DNA of 64,000 nt from Pseudofabraea citricarpa (lineage: Eukaryota > Ascomycota > Leotiomycetes > Helotiales > Dermateaceae), in NCBI GenBank assembly GCA_029641185.1, contig JAPWGK010000008.1:992001-1056000 (forward strand). Reading direction: 5' to 3'. The position numbers were made by a program, and so were the translations under genes. The stretch's first letter is position 1; each line of letters starts with the position of its first letter. This document shows positions 23,450 through 33,420 of the stretch, in pieces. Under the pieces are notes generated by a model that worked only from the letters and a program-made list of their open reading frames with translations, made no database searches and had not been told where the DNA came from.

Positions 23450-24104
23450 TTATCCCCTGGAAGTTCCAGAGTTCCATCTGCGCAACAAAGTACCCCCTTG
23501 AAAACAATAAGCTTTCATTATTGCAGCGAGAGAAAAGAACCAAGTATTAAATACTTGCCTGTGCTAAATAATCCAAACAATGGAATAAATGACCTTCAAA
23601 GCTCTTAATCGGGTGGCCCGTATGGCCAGAATTTCCTGTGGTGGCCTTTTGGTGATCATGATGATCGGAACTCCGTCTCCGTTTCTCGTGTGGTGGATTC
23701 GCCTTTATCGCATCTCGAATCATCTGCAAGCAATGGAGCTGATGGAACATAGAAACACCGACTTGAGGTACGTCGTCTGGAACTTCGAGGTGAACACCAT
23801 TTGTGAGAAAATACGATGAATCAACATCTAGAAACCCACCCCCGGGAGGAACAAGCTGTTTCCACTTTTCTTCTTCGTTAGAAAACGAAGCATTGAACTC
23901 AATGCGATGTTCATGGATCAGTGACTGTCGGTAATTGAGAATATATTCAACGTGGTCGTAGATTCTGGCTGGTGTCCGGCCGGTAAATAGAAGTGTGATA
24001 AAAGAGGATGTGAAAGCAACCAGAACAAAGAATAGCACAGGCCTATCTGAAATAGAAATATTTCGAAAAGTTGGTTTGCCCATGGCTATGGAAAGAATGT
24101 ACAA
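23450..24104 (-). CDS. UstYa-family oxidase 3 (canonical motifs, frameshifted tail)
   Basis: Compact UstYa/DUF3328 protein, 197 residues. Exons 23559-24104 and 23450-23497 are joined by a 61 nt intron with a GC donor (GCAAGT) and AAG acceptor. This is the only splice that restores the conserved YLAQ-GVLCCADGTLE junction. One transmembrane segment (about 22-40) is followed by HQLHC (121-125) and HLFHC (172-176), the classic pair. Between them is an unusual His/Arg-rich loop (about 138-165). After TLE the frame hits TAA at 23450, yet the next frame continues to 23374 with a typical tail containing an EHVCKD motif. One extra C in a CCC run would explain this. The start may be the second ATG at 24083. 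Confidence 0.82.
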
Positions 24105-24485
24105 AGTACTGAGTACGTCTCGTGAAGTTTGAGATGCTTAAGCTTAATTAAGACGCGGAAACGTTTCCCATAGCTCCGTATAAAACCTTACCAGAACACG
24201 ATGACAACAAATTTGATGTCGAATATGCTATCAATTTTCTACAAGGGGTGGGAAAAAACATACCTGGGCCAATGATATGCATAACCGCCAGCGGTAAGTG
24301 GAGACCATGTTCACATAGCATCTGAACAGTAGAGTCCAAACGACAACACAGTTAGCCTGCATATACAGATATCTCATTTTGACCGAAATCTACTGCTTGT
24401 CTGATAAATTGATTAATTTTCGATTTGTCTCTCATTCTCAGATTCCATACCAATTTTATGCCATACACATCACAAAATTGATACC
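24105..24485. promoter_or_regulatory. Divergent promoter between UstYa-family 3 and 4
   Basis: 381 bp shared upstream region. Includes TTAATTAAGACGCGGAAACG (24145-24164). No clear repeated element. Confidence 0.35.
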
Positions 24486-25645
24486 ATGGAGAGCTTTATA
24501 AAACTAATCAACTTTGACCTACGAGACGCAAAGGCAAAGTTCATGCACCATTCAAGTTATTTTCACAACACCTCGGCTGAAAGCTCGAAAGCCTTGCTGT
24601 CATCTGCTCCAAATGAAGAAGCATTAGAGAAATTGCAAGATTTTGACGACGAAATCCCAAAAAGGAAGCGGCATCAACATCGGCCTTCATCAATTATACA
24701 CGCCTTTTTTACAGCTTTTTTATTTCTCTCCTCTGTTGTCTTGTTCTGGGATTATCGGAAGTCAAGAAGTAGCTTTCATGAAAAATGCGTATACAGTCTG
24801 TCGACACCATGTATGTACACCTTGAGATTTCTAAACTACAGAACGAGAGCTTATATAATACCGTTTTAGCTCCTGGGCTTGAGGCAGCTGCTGCAGCACC
24901 ATATGTCAGCTACTATTTCAATGGCTCATTCGGAGGTAATAAAGATTGGCGAGGACCGCCGAGTCCAGAACTGGATCAGCTGTGGAAGGAAAAAACGGGA
25001 GACCGTGAGTCTTTGACAATGATCTCTTGAGAAAGTTAATCACTGACATAAGTAGCAACATATGTTCCATTGACAGACGAGGAAGTAAGGGCAATAGGTA
25101 AAAACCCAGAACAGATGCACCGTGTCCCAGCAGAACTCCGACACGAATACGGAGATGGTATAATGGGCGGAATGGAGGTCTTTCATCAACTGCATTGCCT
25201 GGTAAGAAGAAAACCTTCGGTCGCTAATTTTAAACAAAGAATTGACGAGGCAGTAGAATATGATCCGCAAATACACATACATGGACTATTATGGAGAGGA
25301 ATTGCTTTCCTACGCCACACCTCGTATTCTTCGTGTCCATATAGGTGAGAACTCTCACAAGTCATGCCATATGTTTTGTTTTGCTGATTTCTCCTAGATC
25401 ATTGTATTGATATGATGCGCCAACTCATCATGTGCACGGGCGATACAAGCATGGTACTGAGTTATTGGATCGAGGGACGAAGACTGCCTATGCCAGATTT
25501 TTCAACGATGCACACTTGCCGTGATTTTGATGCACTGGTTGAGTGGCAGAAGGACCATAATATTAAGGAGTTCAAGTTTGTGGGAACCCCGTCTCCTGAT
25601 GAGATGGTTTTTACGCGACCAAATCGCCCAGATACTGCTCAGTAG
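24486..25645 (+). CDS. UstYa-family oxidase 4 (canonical)
   Basis: Full-length UstYa/DUF3328 protein of 313 residues. Exons 24486-24810, 24870-25004, 25056-25201, 25257-25344 and 25398-25645 keep phase and rebuild every family motif: transmembrane helix about 69-88, HQLHC (197-201) followed by NMIRKYTYMDYYG, then HIDHC (230-234) with DMMRQLIMC. The introns fall directly after the first motif and inside the second, the usual positions. The C-terminal extension ends with a conserved CRDFDALVEWQKDH block. Family members act in the secretory pathway on RiPP precursors, forming ether or C-C crosslinks or oxidising side chains. It lies immediately upstream of the precursor gene on the same strand, so it is the best candidate for the first modification. 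Confidence 0.92.
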
Positions 25646-26508
25646 ATAATGAATAGCATCCACTGCCCTATTCACGTAGCATGAATTACAACAACTTTTA
25701 TTCCCAAAGGCTATTACTATTTTCCGAGGGTCAAGTCCTTATAGACCAATTAGCCGAATTTCAATTTATATCTTTCTCGATTTCTCACTTGCTACCAACA
25801 TCACCATATTGTCAAAGAAAGGTTCAATAATCGTCTTAGTATCTATGAATTTCCCTATGAGATAAGCAGCGTTGCATGTATGGAGTGGACAATTCAAATT
25901 ATCTGGCCAACCGCGCGGCCAGAAGTTGCATTGCATTGTGTCATGAGCGTTCCGCTGAGTATGCAAGCAAGCCTCTGGTTGCCAAATTGTCAGTTCGTTT
26001 GGCGTGATCAGAGGCGGGTCCCGAAATAACACTCGCGCTCACTTTTGATGGATTATCTTGCTGTGCCACCCGTAATACTGATTCTAGAGTCACTAATTTC
26101 TCAAAATTAGCTCCACACGACATTGCTTATTTTTGAACGAAGCTAACCATTATCCTCCATCTTCCATCTGTCACACGTTAGACCTTCCGCCATTGAATTT
26201 CGCGTGTCGCGGCGATATTCCGTTTAAACATTATTTCATCTTAACGAGTACTAAGCAGGTACTGAAATCTAAGAACAAAGCAGCTTTACCGGCGGATCGC
26301 TGCTCGAACAAAATCTATACTCGCTTAACATAGAGATTCAAAAAATACTTGGAGCAAAATATCACCGCATTGAGACGAAGTTTATCGTACTATAAGATGG
26401 ATATACTACCCAGAAGCAAGGAAAAAGAGACAGCCTCATCTTTAGTTTCAAATTGTGCAATCAAGTTCACTCATTCCAAGTCTAATATTCTGCCAACCAC
26501 CTGTCAAG
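25646..26508. other. Intergenic, promoter of the precursor gene
   Basis: About 860 bp with no convincing gene. Contains GCGGCGATATTCCG (26210-26223). The 5' leader of the precursor mRNA probably covers the last 50-100 bp. Confidence 0.45.
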
Positions 26509-27222
26509 ATGAAGTTCATCACGGCCTCAGTCCTGATCACCAGTCTCGCCAATTTTGTGGTCGCCTCTCCCGTCCCGGTTAACCAGCCTGTTGCAATTGC
26601 CCGCCGAAGCCCCGAAAGTCTCGGTCTTCATGAAAGACAGGCAGGCTACGACCAAAGAGCTCTTTATGTTGATGACGACGAAGTTCTCAAGAAGAGACAG
26701 GCAGGGTATGACCAGAGAGCTCTCTACGTCGACGACGACGAGGTTCTAAAGAAGAGACAAGTAGGTTATATCCAAGTTGTCGCGTACAGTGATGACAAAG
26801 TCGTTAATAAGCGTCAGATCAAGTACGTTCAAGGGGCAGAAAAGCGTCAGGTCGCATATAGCCAAAGAGGGTTGTATAGCGAGGATGATGTTGCTGAAGT
26901 GGAAAAGAGGCAAGTTGCCTACAGTCAACGGGGATTGTACAGCGAGGATGATGTTGCCGAGGTCGAGAAGAGGCAAGTCGCATACGACCAACACGCTGCA
27001 TATGACGACCCGGATGAGCCCATTGTAGTCAAGCGACAAGTTGGCTATGACCAAAGAGCACTTTACACCGACGACGATGGTGAGACTCTCAAGACCAGAC
27101 AGGTTGTCTATGTCCAGCGTGCATTGTATGATGACGATGATATAGAAGCATCGGTGGTGGAGAAGCGTCAGGCTGCTTACGATCAAAGAGCCTTGTACGC
27201 TGACGAGGACGAAGAGTCCTAA
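26509..27222 (+). CDS. Secreted repeat precursor peptide, predicted RiPP (dikaritin-type) precursor
   Basis: 237 residues, single exon. The N-terminus opens MKFITASVLITSLANFVVA and is a signal peptide (cleavage near 19-20). A short leader with an RR site (32-33) follows, then ten tandem repeats from residue 44. Each repeat starts with Q-(A/V/I)-x-Y-x-Q and in nine of ten has a second aromatic at position 10, as in RALY or RGLY. An Asp/Glu-rich follower comes next and most units end in KR, the Kex2 site. Repeat starts are 44, 64, 84, 103, 114, 135, 156, 177, 198 and 221. This layout, with UstYa genes on both sides, is that of ustiloxin, phomopsin and asperipin precursors. I do not recognise the core. 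The true core could be the QxxYxQ end, the whole ten residues, or less. Confidence 0.9.
   Translation: MKFITASVLITSLANFVVASPVPVNQPVAIARRSPESLGLHERQAGYDQRALYVDDDEVLKKRQAGYDQRALYVDDDEVLKKRQVGYIQVVAYSDDKVVNKRQIKYVQGAEKRQVAYSQRGLYSEDDVAEVEKRQVAYSQRGLYSEDDVAEVEKRQVAYDQHAAYDDPDEPIVVKRQVGYDQRALYTDDDGETLKTRQVVYVQRALYDDDDIEASVVEKRQAAYDQRALYADEDEES
26638..27219 (+). repeat. Ten in-frame tandem repeats encoding the candidate core peptides
   Basis: Repeat units of 33-69 bp. Units 1 and 2 encode identical 20-residue peptides with 9 synonymous codon differences. Units 5 and 6 encode identical 21-residue peptides with 12 synonymous codon differences. Unit 4 is shortened to 11 residues and lacks the second Tyr and acidic follower. 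Unit 8 ends TR instead of KR. Confidence 0.92.
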
Positions 27223-27816
27223 ACCATCAATATACCTGCGGTATGTCGTGAACTCTCCATAAGTTACTCTGTAATACTGATTGTCTTCAGCAGCTTAATA
27301 TGTCAAGAAGAAAGGGATTTCATCCAACTAGTGACATGGTTGACGAAGACGAAAGGCAAGCACGAATATTACACGAGATTGAACAAGGGATGGGTTGGAA
27401 CTAGGGAACTTGATTTTATGATTTTGGACTTTTGAACAGGGCAACAGGAAACTGTACGTAGACCTAGTACACTCTTTTAAGTATTAGTCACAATTGCACG
27501 GAGAGATTTATTTTGATTATCCTCTAACCAACATGTGAAACCTTCAAATATATCCTTCTCAGTTGTGATTTAATCACTATCCCAGAAGCATTGGAAGTCT
27601 CTTTGTCGTCTTGGCTTCTGCTACAAAACTCATCGCAATAGGGCTGCTAGTTTTCTTCTCGCCAAGCCACATCTAAGGCAAGCTTCAGTGTTGCTAGATA
27701 TATTGAGCTTATGAACTGAGCTATTTAGGTTGTCATTCACATTGCTTTAATTGTCTGTCTATATGCTTTTGTATAAAATAACCGGCTTCAACAAGCACTC
27801 TTGTCCTGTCCTTGTA
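27223..27816. other. Intergenic, 3' region of the precursor gene
   Basis: A GTATGT...CAG stretch (27241-27290) just after the stop could be a 3'-UTR intron. Otherwise no gene or structure recognised. Confidence 0.4.
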
Positions 27817-28656
27817 TCAAATATTTTTCTTCATGAATACAGCATCCCAAAACCATGTTTTCCCGGTTGAGTCAACTTTCGAGAACAAATTATCCACCTT
27901 GTTGTAAACTTGATAGCCCCTTCTAGCATACCAACCTTGATTAGAAAACTAAACGGGGTTAGCACATTCATTCTTGAAAGCAGTTCAGAAAAGCTTGCCG
28001 GCGGAATAGTCAACCCAAGAGCTTTATATTTCTCTTCTCTTTCTGGATCATCCTTGCTAATTGCGTTCAAGGCTATGATCTTTGCACAGAGCGGTTCTGA
28101 AATCGCCAAATTCTCAACCGTATCCATAGCTGCTCTTCCCAACCCGCTTCCTTGGAGTGCACGTGAGACATAAAAGTTTGAAATCCAGTAGGCCCCTTCA
28201 TGGTTTCTCGTCAATCCCAAATATTCGAACTGGGTGGGCACAAGGCCCAAACAAATATGTCCAACGGCGGAAAAGGTTTTCTGCGGCAGTGGGATTATTC
28301 GTGGTTTTCCCCCAAAAGAAATTGCCGAATCGACCAGCGGCTCTTGTTCTTGGGGGTACATTTCAGCATGCTTGAGTAGTTTTACGTCTTTCTCGGGATC
28401 GGAGTCTTCCAGAACCTAAGAAAATTAAGCTTTTAGAGATAGGACGTAAAGCTGGGGTACTTACAATCCATTGTAGATTTAACTTCCCGCTTTCTTGACT
28501 CGCTTTCCATCCTTCAATGTTGTCATAATCCCACCCACAAGCAATGCGCTGTTGAACCAATCGCTCGAAATGTTCAGGGGAAGTGGGATCCCAAGGGATT
28601 AATAGGACTTGGGGTTTTGGGGATTTGATAAATGGGGTGGGGACAATGGAGGCCAT
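27817..28656 (-). CDS. GNAT-family N-acetyltransferase in the peptide cluster
   Basis: Acetyl-CoA-dependent transferase, 246 residues. Exons 28465-28656, 27999-28415 and 27817-27948. The second intron (27949-27998, 50 nt) uses a GC donor (GCAAGC) with a CTAAC branch-like site and TTTAG acceptor. It is the only join that carries the frame into the family's closing block, SNQGWYARRGYQVY. The acetyl-CoA motif is VSRALQGSGLGRAAMDTVE (Q-x-x-G-x-G). Lying 0.6 kb from the precursor, it could acetylate a modified peptide, but the protein resembles widespread fungal GNATs and has no signal peptide. A role in the pathway is therefore conjecture; it may be a bystander. Confidence 0.85.
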
Positions 28657-30289
28657 GGCGAGTACACTTCTAAAGGAGAATAGGAAAGTAAAGGGTCGAT
28701 AATATATATACTTGTAAAAAATATTCTCAAGTCTGCGGCACATGTCGTTTGCGACCCGGTTTCTAACGATGACTCATTTAATCTTGTCAGGAGATGTTGA
28801 AGGGCGCGATACAACGACCAAAGGGCGCGATACAATAATAATTAATAGCTCTTAAAGATCGCTCTGCCGTGGCGCCGCCAAGACATCAAACGATTGTAAG
28901 AGTGTACTGTATTGTCTACCTCCAATACGGTAATGGTAATGGGTGCTGCTTATTTGTCGTTGGCTTGTATAAGCTCGGCCATTGCTCAAATCTACCAATA
29001 GGAGAACTTCATGTCTCCACACAAATGTCAAACCATTATCGCACGTTTAGCCACCGAGACCTTCACTTGCCACATTGCTCTTTCGAACCAACATAAATGT
29101 AGGCATTAATCGTTAACACGATGGGTAGGTCGAAGGGCGCGGAGCCCTGAAATTGCCTCCCTTCAACTCCAAGAGTACCTCGATAAACTTGCCGGGAACA
29201 AGAACCAGCCTGCCTACAATGGTTAATGTGAATGACTCACTACTTGGTTATTGGATCCGTAGCCCGTTAATTTGTTGAGATAGCAATTAGAGAACGAGCG
29301 GGAGCAGGTACACAATGTCTTATGGCTATGCTGTTGTACCAAGGGGGGGATCCTTCACTTATGATATCTCTCCGCTCGAGCCATAACTCCACGCTAGTCA
29401 TAGTATACTCCAGTCAAAAAATTAGCATTTTGGTACGGATTCTTTATTGCGGAAAGAGTCAAGAATATTGTAGTCTTCTCTTTATCGGCGATTCCGGTTT
29501 GATTCGCTAGGTATAACTTCGTTTCCTCCCAGTTTCCCAACGCTAATTATCCGCACCTGCCCTACCCTTTGACGACCTCCAGCAAATATGACACAGCGAA
29601 TAGTCGTGGGTATTGAGGTAGACAGATCGTTCGAGGTCACCGAGGCACACTTGTGCAAGTGTGATAGCTGGTAGAGACTTGGTGCTGGCTTTGAGGAAGT
29701 TCGCCCTCTGCTGGTCGTCTTCAATGACTTGCAACGAATATCTCTACCCGTGTTTGACAAACGGAAGAGGAGGTATCGGTGTGGGGCATTGGTTGGAGTA
29801 CGAGCGAGACAGGAGGCATATAAACAAGTAATATTAACCCAATGGGCAATGATATGAGGCTGATGGAACGCGGGGGAGTGATCACTAAGATAACTAGGAA
29901 AACACGGCGCTGGCATTGTGCATGGCCAAAAGTAACAGAAATACCTCCGAAGGTAGATAGGTATCGCAATGAAAAGGGCGAGGGCGGTTGACTCGAAATC
30001 AAGGTATTTATGCCTAAGGCCCAAAGTATATAGTTCTACGCGCACGTGATACTTTGCCCCTCCACAACCTTTGCAACCATCAGACTATTGAACAAGGCCA
30101 GCTTTTCTCAAAGATAAACTATCAAATACTGCTGCCCAATCCATCGCGTCGACTTCAATACTGACAGGCTGATTATTCTGTTCGAATTTCTGCAGTATTC
30201 CCCATTCATTCTTCGTAAAGTGGTATGTATGCTAACAAGTTGTACCTGTAGACCATCTGGCTGGACGATTGATCCACCCGTTTCCAACA
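28657..30289. other. Intergenic, 1.6 kb
   Basis: No gene I can support; a 187-codon open frame on the minus strand (29482-30045) has no domain, poor composition and no homologue I recognise. A 14 bp direct repeat, AGGGCGCGATACAA, occurs at 28801-28814 and 28822-28835, about 150 bp upstream of the GNAT start. Confidence 0.45.
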
Positions 30290-30843
30290 ATGATTACCGT
30301 CGTTCGAGGGTTTAAAATGGATCGTGTCAAACTCAATGATTTTTTTGCGACAAACGGAGGTCCTTGGATAGGAGACTATGTCATGTCAAGGTCGGATCAA
30401 GAAAGCATTTCAAAGCTGTTTGCCGGCCTTGAATGTGACTGCGAAGTGAAGATATTCCTACCCTATGTGAATGGGATTCAATGCCCAGATTATCTTTTCA
30501 TCTGCTGTCAGTGGATAGACGTCTTGGATTCTATAGACCTCGATCACATCCTTCAAGATCCAGTGCCAAGCACGTTTGAGGCGTTGCGCAATATTCTCCA
30601 ACCTAAGGTGCCCATTTCGAGGTACGTTGTGTATAACTCGGAGATTGAGTCGGAGGAGCGATCACCTAGAGTATGTCCCATCGTCTACATTATGCTCTGC
30701 AGTGAAGGCTAGCTGACTCAGCGTAGCTTGATCCTCCGGCATATCCCTGTGGACAGTGCGATGCTATTTTCAATCGAAAGGACCTTCTTCAGCGGCATCT
30801 TGGAGGTCGACATAGCGTACTTGTACATAGCACGGATGAGTGA
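30290..30843 (+). CDS. Small C2H2 zinc-finger protein, otherwise unknown
   Basis: Exons 30290-30670 and 30727-30843 (56 nt intron, phase 0) give 165 residues. The first 125 residues show no known domain: a mixed alpha/beta stretch with several aromatic and Cys residues. The second exon contains a clean classical zinc finger, CGQCDAIFNRKDLLQRHLGGRH, with spacing C-2-C-12-H-4-H. A single finger near the C-terminus suggests nucleic-acid or protein binding. Without the second exon the protein would look like an orphan, so the splice choice matters and is supported by good GTATGT and TAG signals. No link to the peptide pathway can be shown. Confidence 0.65.
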
Positions 30844-31202
30844 GCCCCTGGAAGGCTGAAACCTCAAGAATTGCAAAGTCAGCAGGTCACTCACAAAGGA
30901 GAATCGCTGTGGACCTTCTTCAAGCTATTCCCGTTGTTTATTTATATTTTTGTTCAATGGTTTGAGGCTGCATGGCAATCATTCATTTCTGTATCTCTCA
31001 ATGAGCGGTGAATATCGTCTTCGGCGGGCAAATGATTAAAAAAGAGGATAGTGGATCTCATAGTGGGATATGACAACATTAGCATTTGCCTAAAGTCTAC
31101 TGTTCAGGCCCTCAGGGCCTGATTAATTAACTAAAGGGTGACGATAACTCCAAAACAAAACAACTTCAGCATTCACTCAACAGCATTACCTACACTATCC
31201 CG
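30844..31202. other. Intergenic between convergent genes
   Basis: About 360 bp, AT-rich, with a short GGCCCTCAGGGCC palindrome (31108-31120) that could be a hairpin. Nothing else seen. Confidence 0.4.
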
Positions 31203-31953
31203 CTAATTCTCTCCGGGTAGTACGACAGCTCTGATCGCAAGGAGCGTGGTTTCGACGATTTGCCGATTAGTTACGTTGTCATGGTTGAATGACGGCGCAT
31301 TGCGATGATTAATCTCTCCTGTCTGCGGATTCACCCAGGGCCCCCCAATTTCGCGGAGACGTATATCGAAATCTTGTCGACCGCTTCGGCCCTGCATCCA
31401 TAAAGGGTTCTGGAATTGGCCGTTTGGGCACCACACAAAAAACATGAAGTGTCTACCAACTGCGATGCATAAGAATACATCCTGCGTCTGGTAAGCCGCT
31501 AGCCGAGATTCTGTCGCTTCGATGATAACATTCCTCCAGCCACTTGCTGTGTGGTGAGACGCTGCTTTGCATTCAATGTTCAAGTAGTCGCGTACGATAC
31601 GGTCATCGAAGTAAGCACCCCCGCCTTGTACTGGTGTGTATTTGATGCTTATGATATCTGGCCTGATACGAGATGGCCGATCAGTGCCACGGTATGGTTC
31701 CCTATCAATGGACCAAGACTCCCCAGTGGCGGTTCGGGATGGAAAATATGTCCTAGCTATCTCTGTCCACGCATGCTGAACAACATCTTCCTGATCATAC
31801 TGGTCACCGTATGCAATCACATCTCGGACCTTGTTGAATGCAGCACAATTCCCATCCCAGTAATGGTCCACTTGCTGTTGTTGAGCAGCCCTGCAACGTC
31901 GACATTAGCCTTTGTTTAAAATACTTATAAACATTAAAACAGGAGAGTTACAT
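31203..31953 (-). CDS. PD-(D/E)XK nuclease-like hypothetical protein
   Basis: About 229 residues from 31203-31890. There is no ATG at the head of the long exon. An AT-GTAACT donor and TTGCAG acceptor place a two-base first exon (31952-31953), so the start codon is split as AT|G across a 61 nt intron. A TATA-like TATATAAAAC lies just upstream. The protein contains RPDIIS, then about 25 residues later LNIECKA, followed by a helix and strands ending in FMFFVWCPN. This D...ExK order on a beta-sheet is that of the PD-(D/E)XK phosphodiesterase fold, including fungal hypothetical proteins of this class. Nuclease activity is inference. It shares a promoter region with the Tyr-rich protein. Confidence 0.6.
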
Positions 31954-32644
31954 TCTGTGAAGTTTGGTCTGATCAAGTGACGTTTTATATATAGGTAAAC
32001 TCGTATTGGTTGATACTACCACTGGTGGATTGCTACATTCTAGATTAGCTTCTCTAAGTTCTCTTCATGGTCAGTTGCAATTGAGTAAACCTCACCTAGT
32101 GTACGTTTTCCGCCTTGACACAAACTTTCAGTATCACCATTGGATTGAACCAGATGTTCTTATATGTGTAGCACACCCATGTTGGATCACATTTCGTAAC
32201 CGCCCAGGAGGGGATACAGACCAACAACCTATGTAAGGCAGAGAACTAACAAACTATGTAAGGCAGAGAACTAACAAACTATGCAAGGCAGAGACGCGAG
32301 ATTTCCTTTGCTTTTGTAAATTCAATTCAAACGTATAGACTCTGACTCAACAATGTCTACTGACTCATACGTGCCACCCGTGCGGCCGAATGGTCGATAT
32401 AAAAACTTACTACCGCGATGAAGAGCGGCTAAAGGAAGCTACTTTTACAGGAAATGATTGGTTACAGGAGAGGCAACACTCACTGGCGCTTAACTGTCGC
32501 TTATAGTGCAGAGATGATTGGTCCTACTTTGAGCGCTTACTAACTCCACTTTGTCTTTGGAATCACTCCACTTCCAACATTCTTCGTTGGAAACACACGA
32601 GGCAGATAATAGACCACGAGGCAGATAATTGATTGCGAGACAAC
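31954..32644. promoter_or_regulatory. Divergent intergenic region with 25 bp tandem repeat
   Basis: Upstream of both the PD-(D/E)XK-like gene and the Tyr-rich gene. Holds a 25 bp unit, CTATGTAAGGCAGAGAACTA plus ACAAA, in two full copies and a diverged partial third at 32229-32295. Confidence 0.55.
32229..32295. repeat. 25 bp tandem repeat, about 2.7 copies
   Basis: Copies at 32229-32253 and 32254-32278 are identical; a third diverges after about 16 bases. Confidence 0.8.
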
Positions 32645-33420
32645 ATGGACAATATAACAAGGCGTTCGCCCTCTTCGAGCCCAGACTTCAAAGCAGAGGT
32701 CCCATCTACAACATCCGAAGACAAAGAAGACCGCAGTCTTCCAGCATCTACCAGCGACATGTTAGTTCATCCCTCCTCTTAATAGAAGTCAATACTTATC
32801 ATTTTCCCAAGGTCTACTACCATCACCGTTTACTATGTAGCCAGTGATAACGCGTATTATTCTACTGATGGATCTGGGCTAAGCCTGTGAGTTTGTCCTC
32901 TTCTGTTCAATTTCACATACTAATCTGACCCTCGTGGAAAGAGACGTGCAGCTGTATTATTGGGACGAGCAGCGGAGGTACTACTATGCTTATCCAGAAA
33001 ATCAGATACCAGGGTTAGTTTGTCATATTTTTACTCAAGCTCCGAATTTTATAGCTCACCCGTGTGCGAAGGTACACTCGAGCCTCAGATGGACGATTTT
33101 ACCCAGAAGCCAGCGTGGCGGGATCATCATCAAGTTACGCTCAGCCATCCAGCAATACTAGTAGTTGGGGAACATCGGGAACTACACTCTCGGCGTCATC
33201 AAACGCTGCCCAACTCTTTCAGATGGCTTCAAGCAATCCTAACCTAGGCTCTACGGGGGGAGGTTCTGTTCTTAACATGAATTACCCGAGGGGTCGAATA
33301 TCCAGTTCGCGGGCTTTCAGACTGTCGCCTAGATATATTGCCTTTGCAAAACACCGCGGATCGGACCCGATACATGCCAAATTTGCCAAAGCAGTCGCCC
33401 GGCTGCAGGGAGGAGTGTAA
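32645..33420 (+). CDS. Tyr/Ser-rich hypothetical protein
   Basis: Exons 32645-32760, 32812-32886, 32942-33013 and 33072-33420 join in phase to 203 residues; the last acceptor (GAAG at 33071) is the only one that keeps the reading QIPGYTRASDGRFYPEA open. The first 37 residues are acidic and Ser/Thr-rich. The centre is strongly Tyr-rich with repeated Y-Y-x-(S/A)-D or D-x-x-Y-Y patterns (VYYVASDNAYYS, LYYWDEQRRYYYAY). The C-terminal half is Ser/Gly-rich low complexity ending in a basic stretch. No signal peptide, membrane segment or known domain. I do not recognise it; the short exons make the model tentative, though phase is consistent. Confidence 0.55.

Noticed and set aside
25766..26123. Two overlapping minus-strand frames that might be a small spliced gene upstream of the precursor
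   Set aside because: A GTGAGC donor is present, but no acceptor gives a protein-like continuation and no family pattern was recognised; treated as promoter DNA.
27949..27965. A 17-nt GT...AG mini-intron in the GNAT gene
   Set aside because: Far below any known spliceosomal minimum; the 50-nt GC-AG intron ending at the same acceptor explains the frame.
29482..30045. 187-codon open frame on the minus strand
   Set aside because: Composition is odd (many Cys, His, Pro), no domain, starts close to low-complexity sequence; likely chance.
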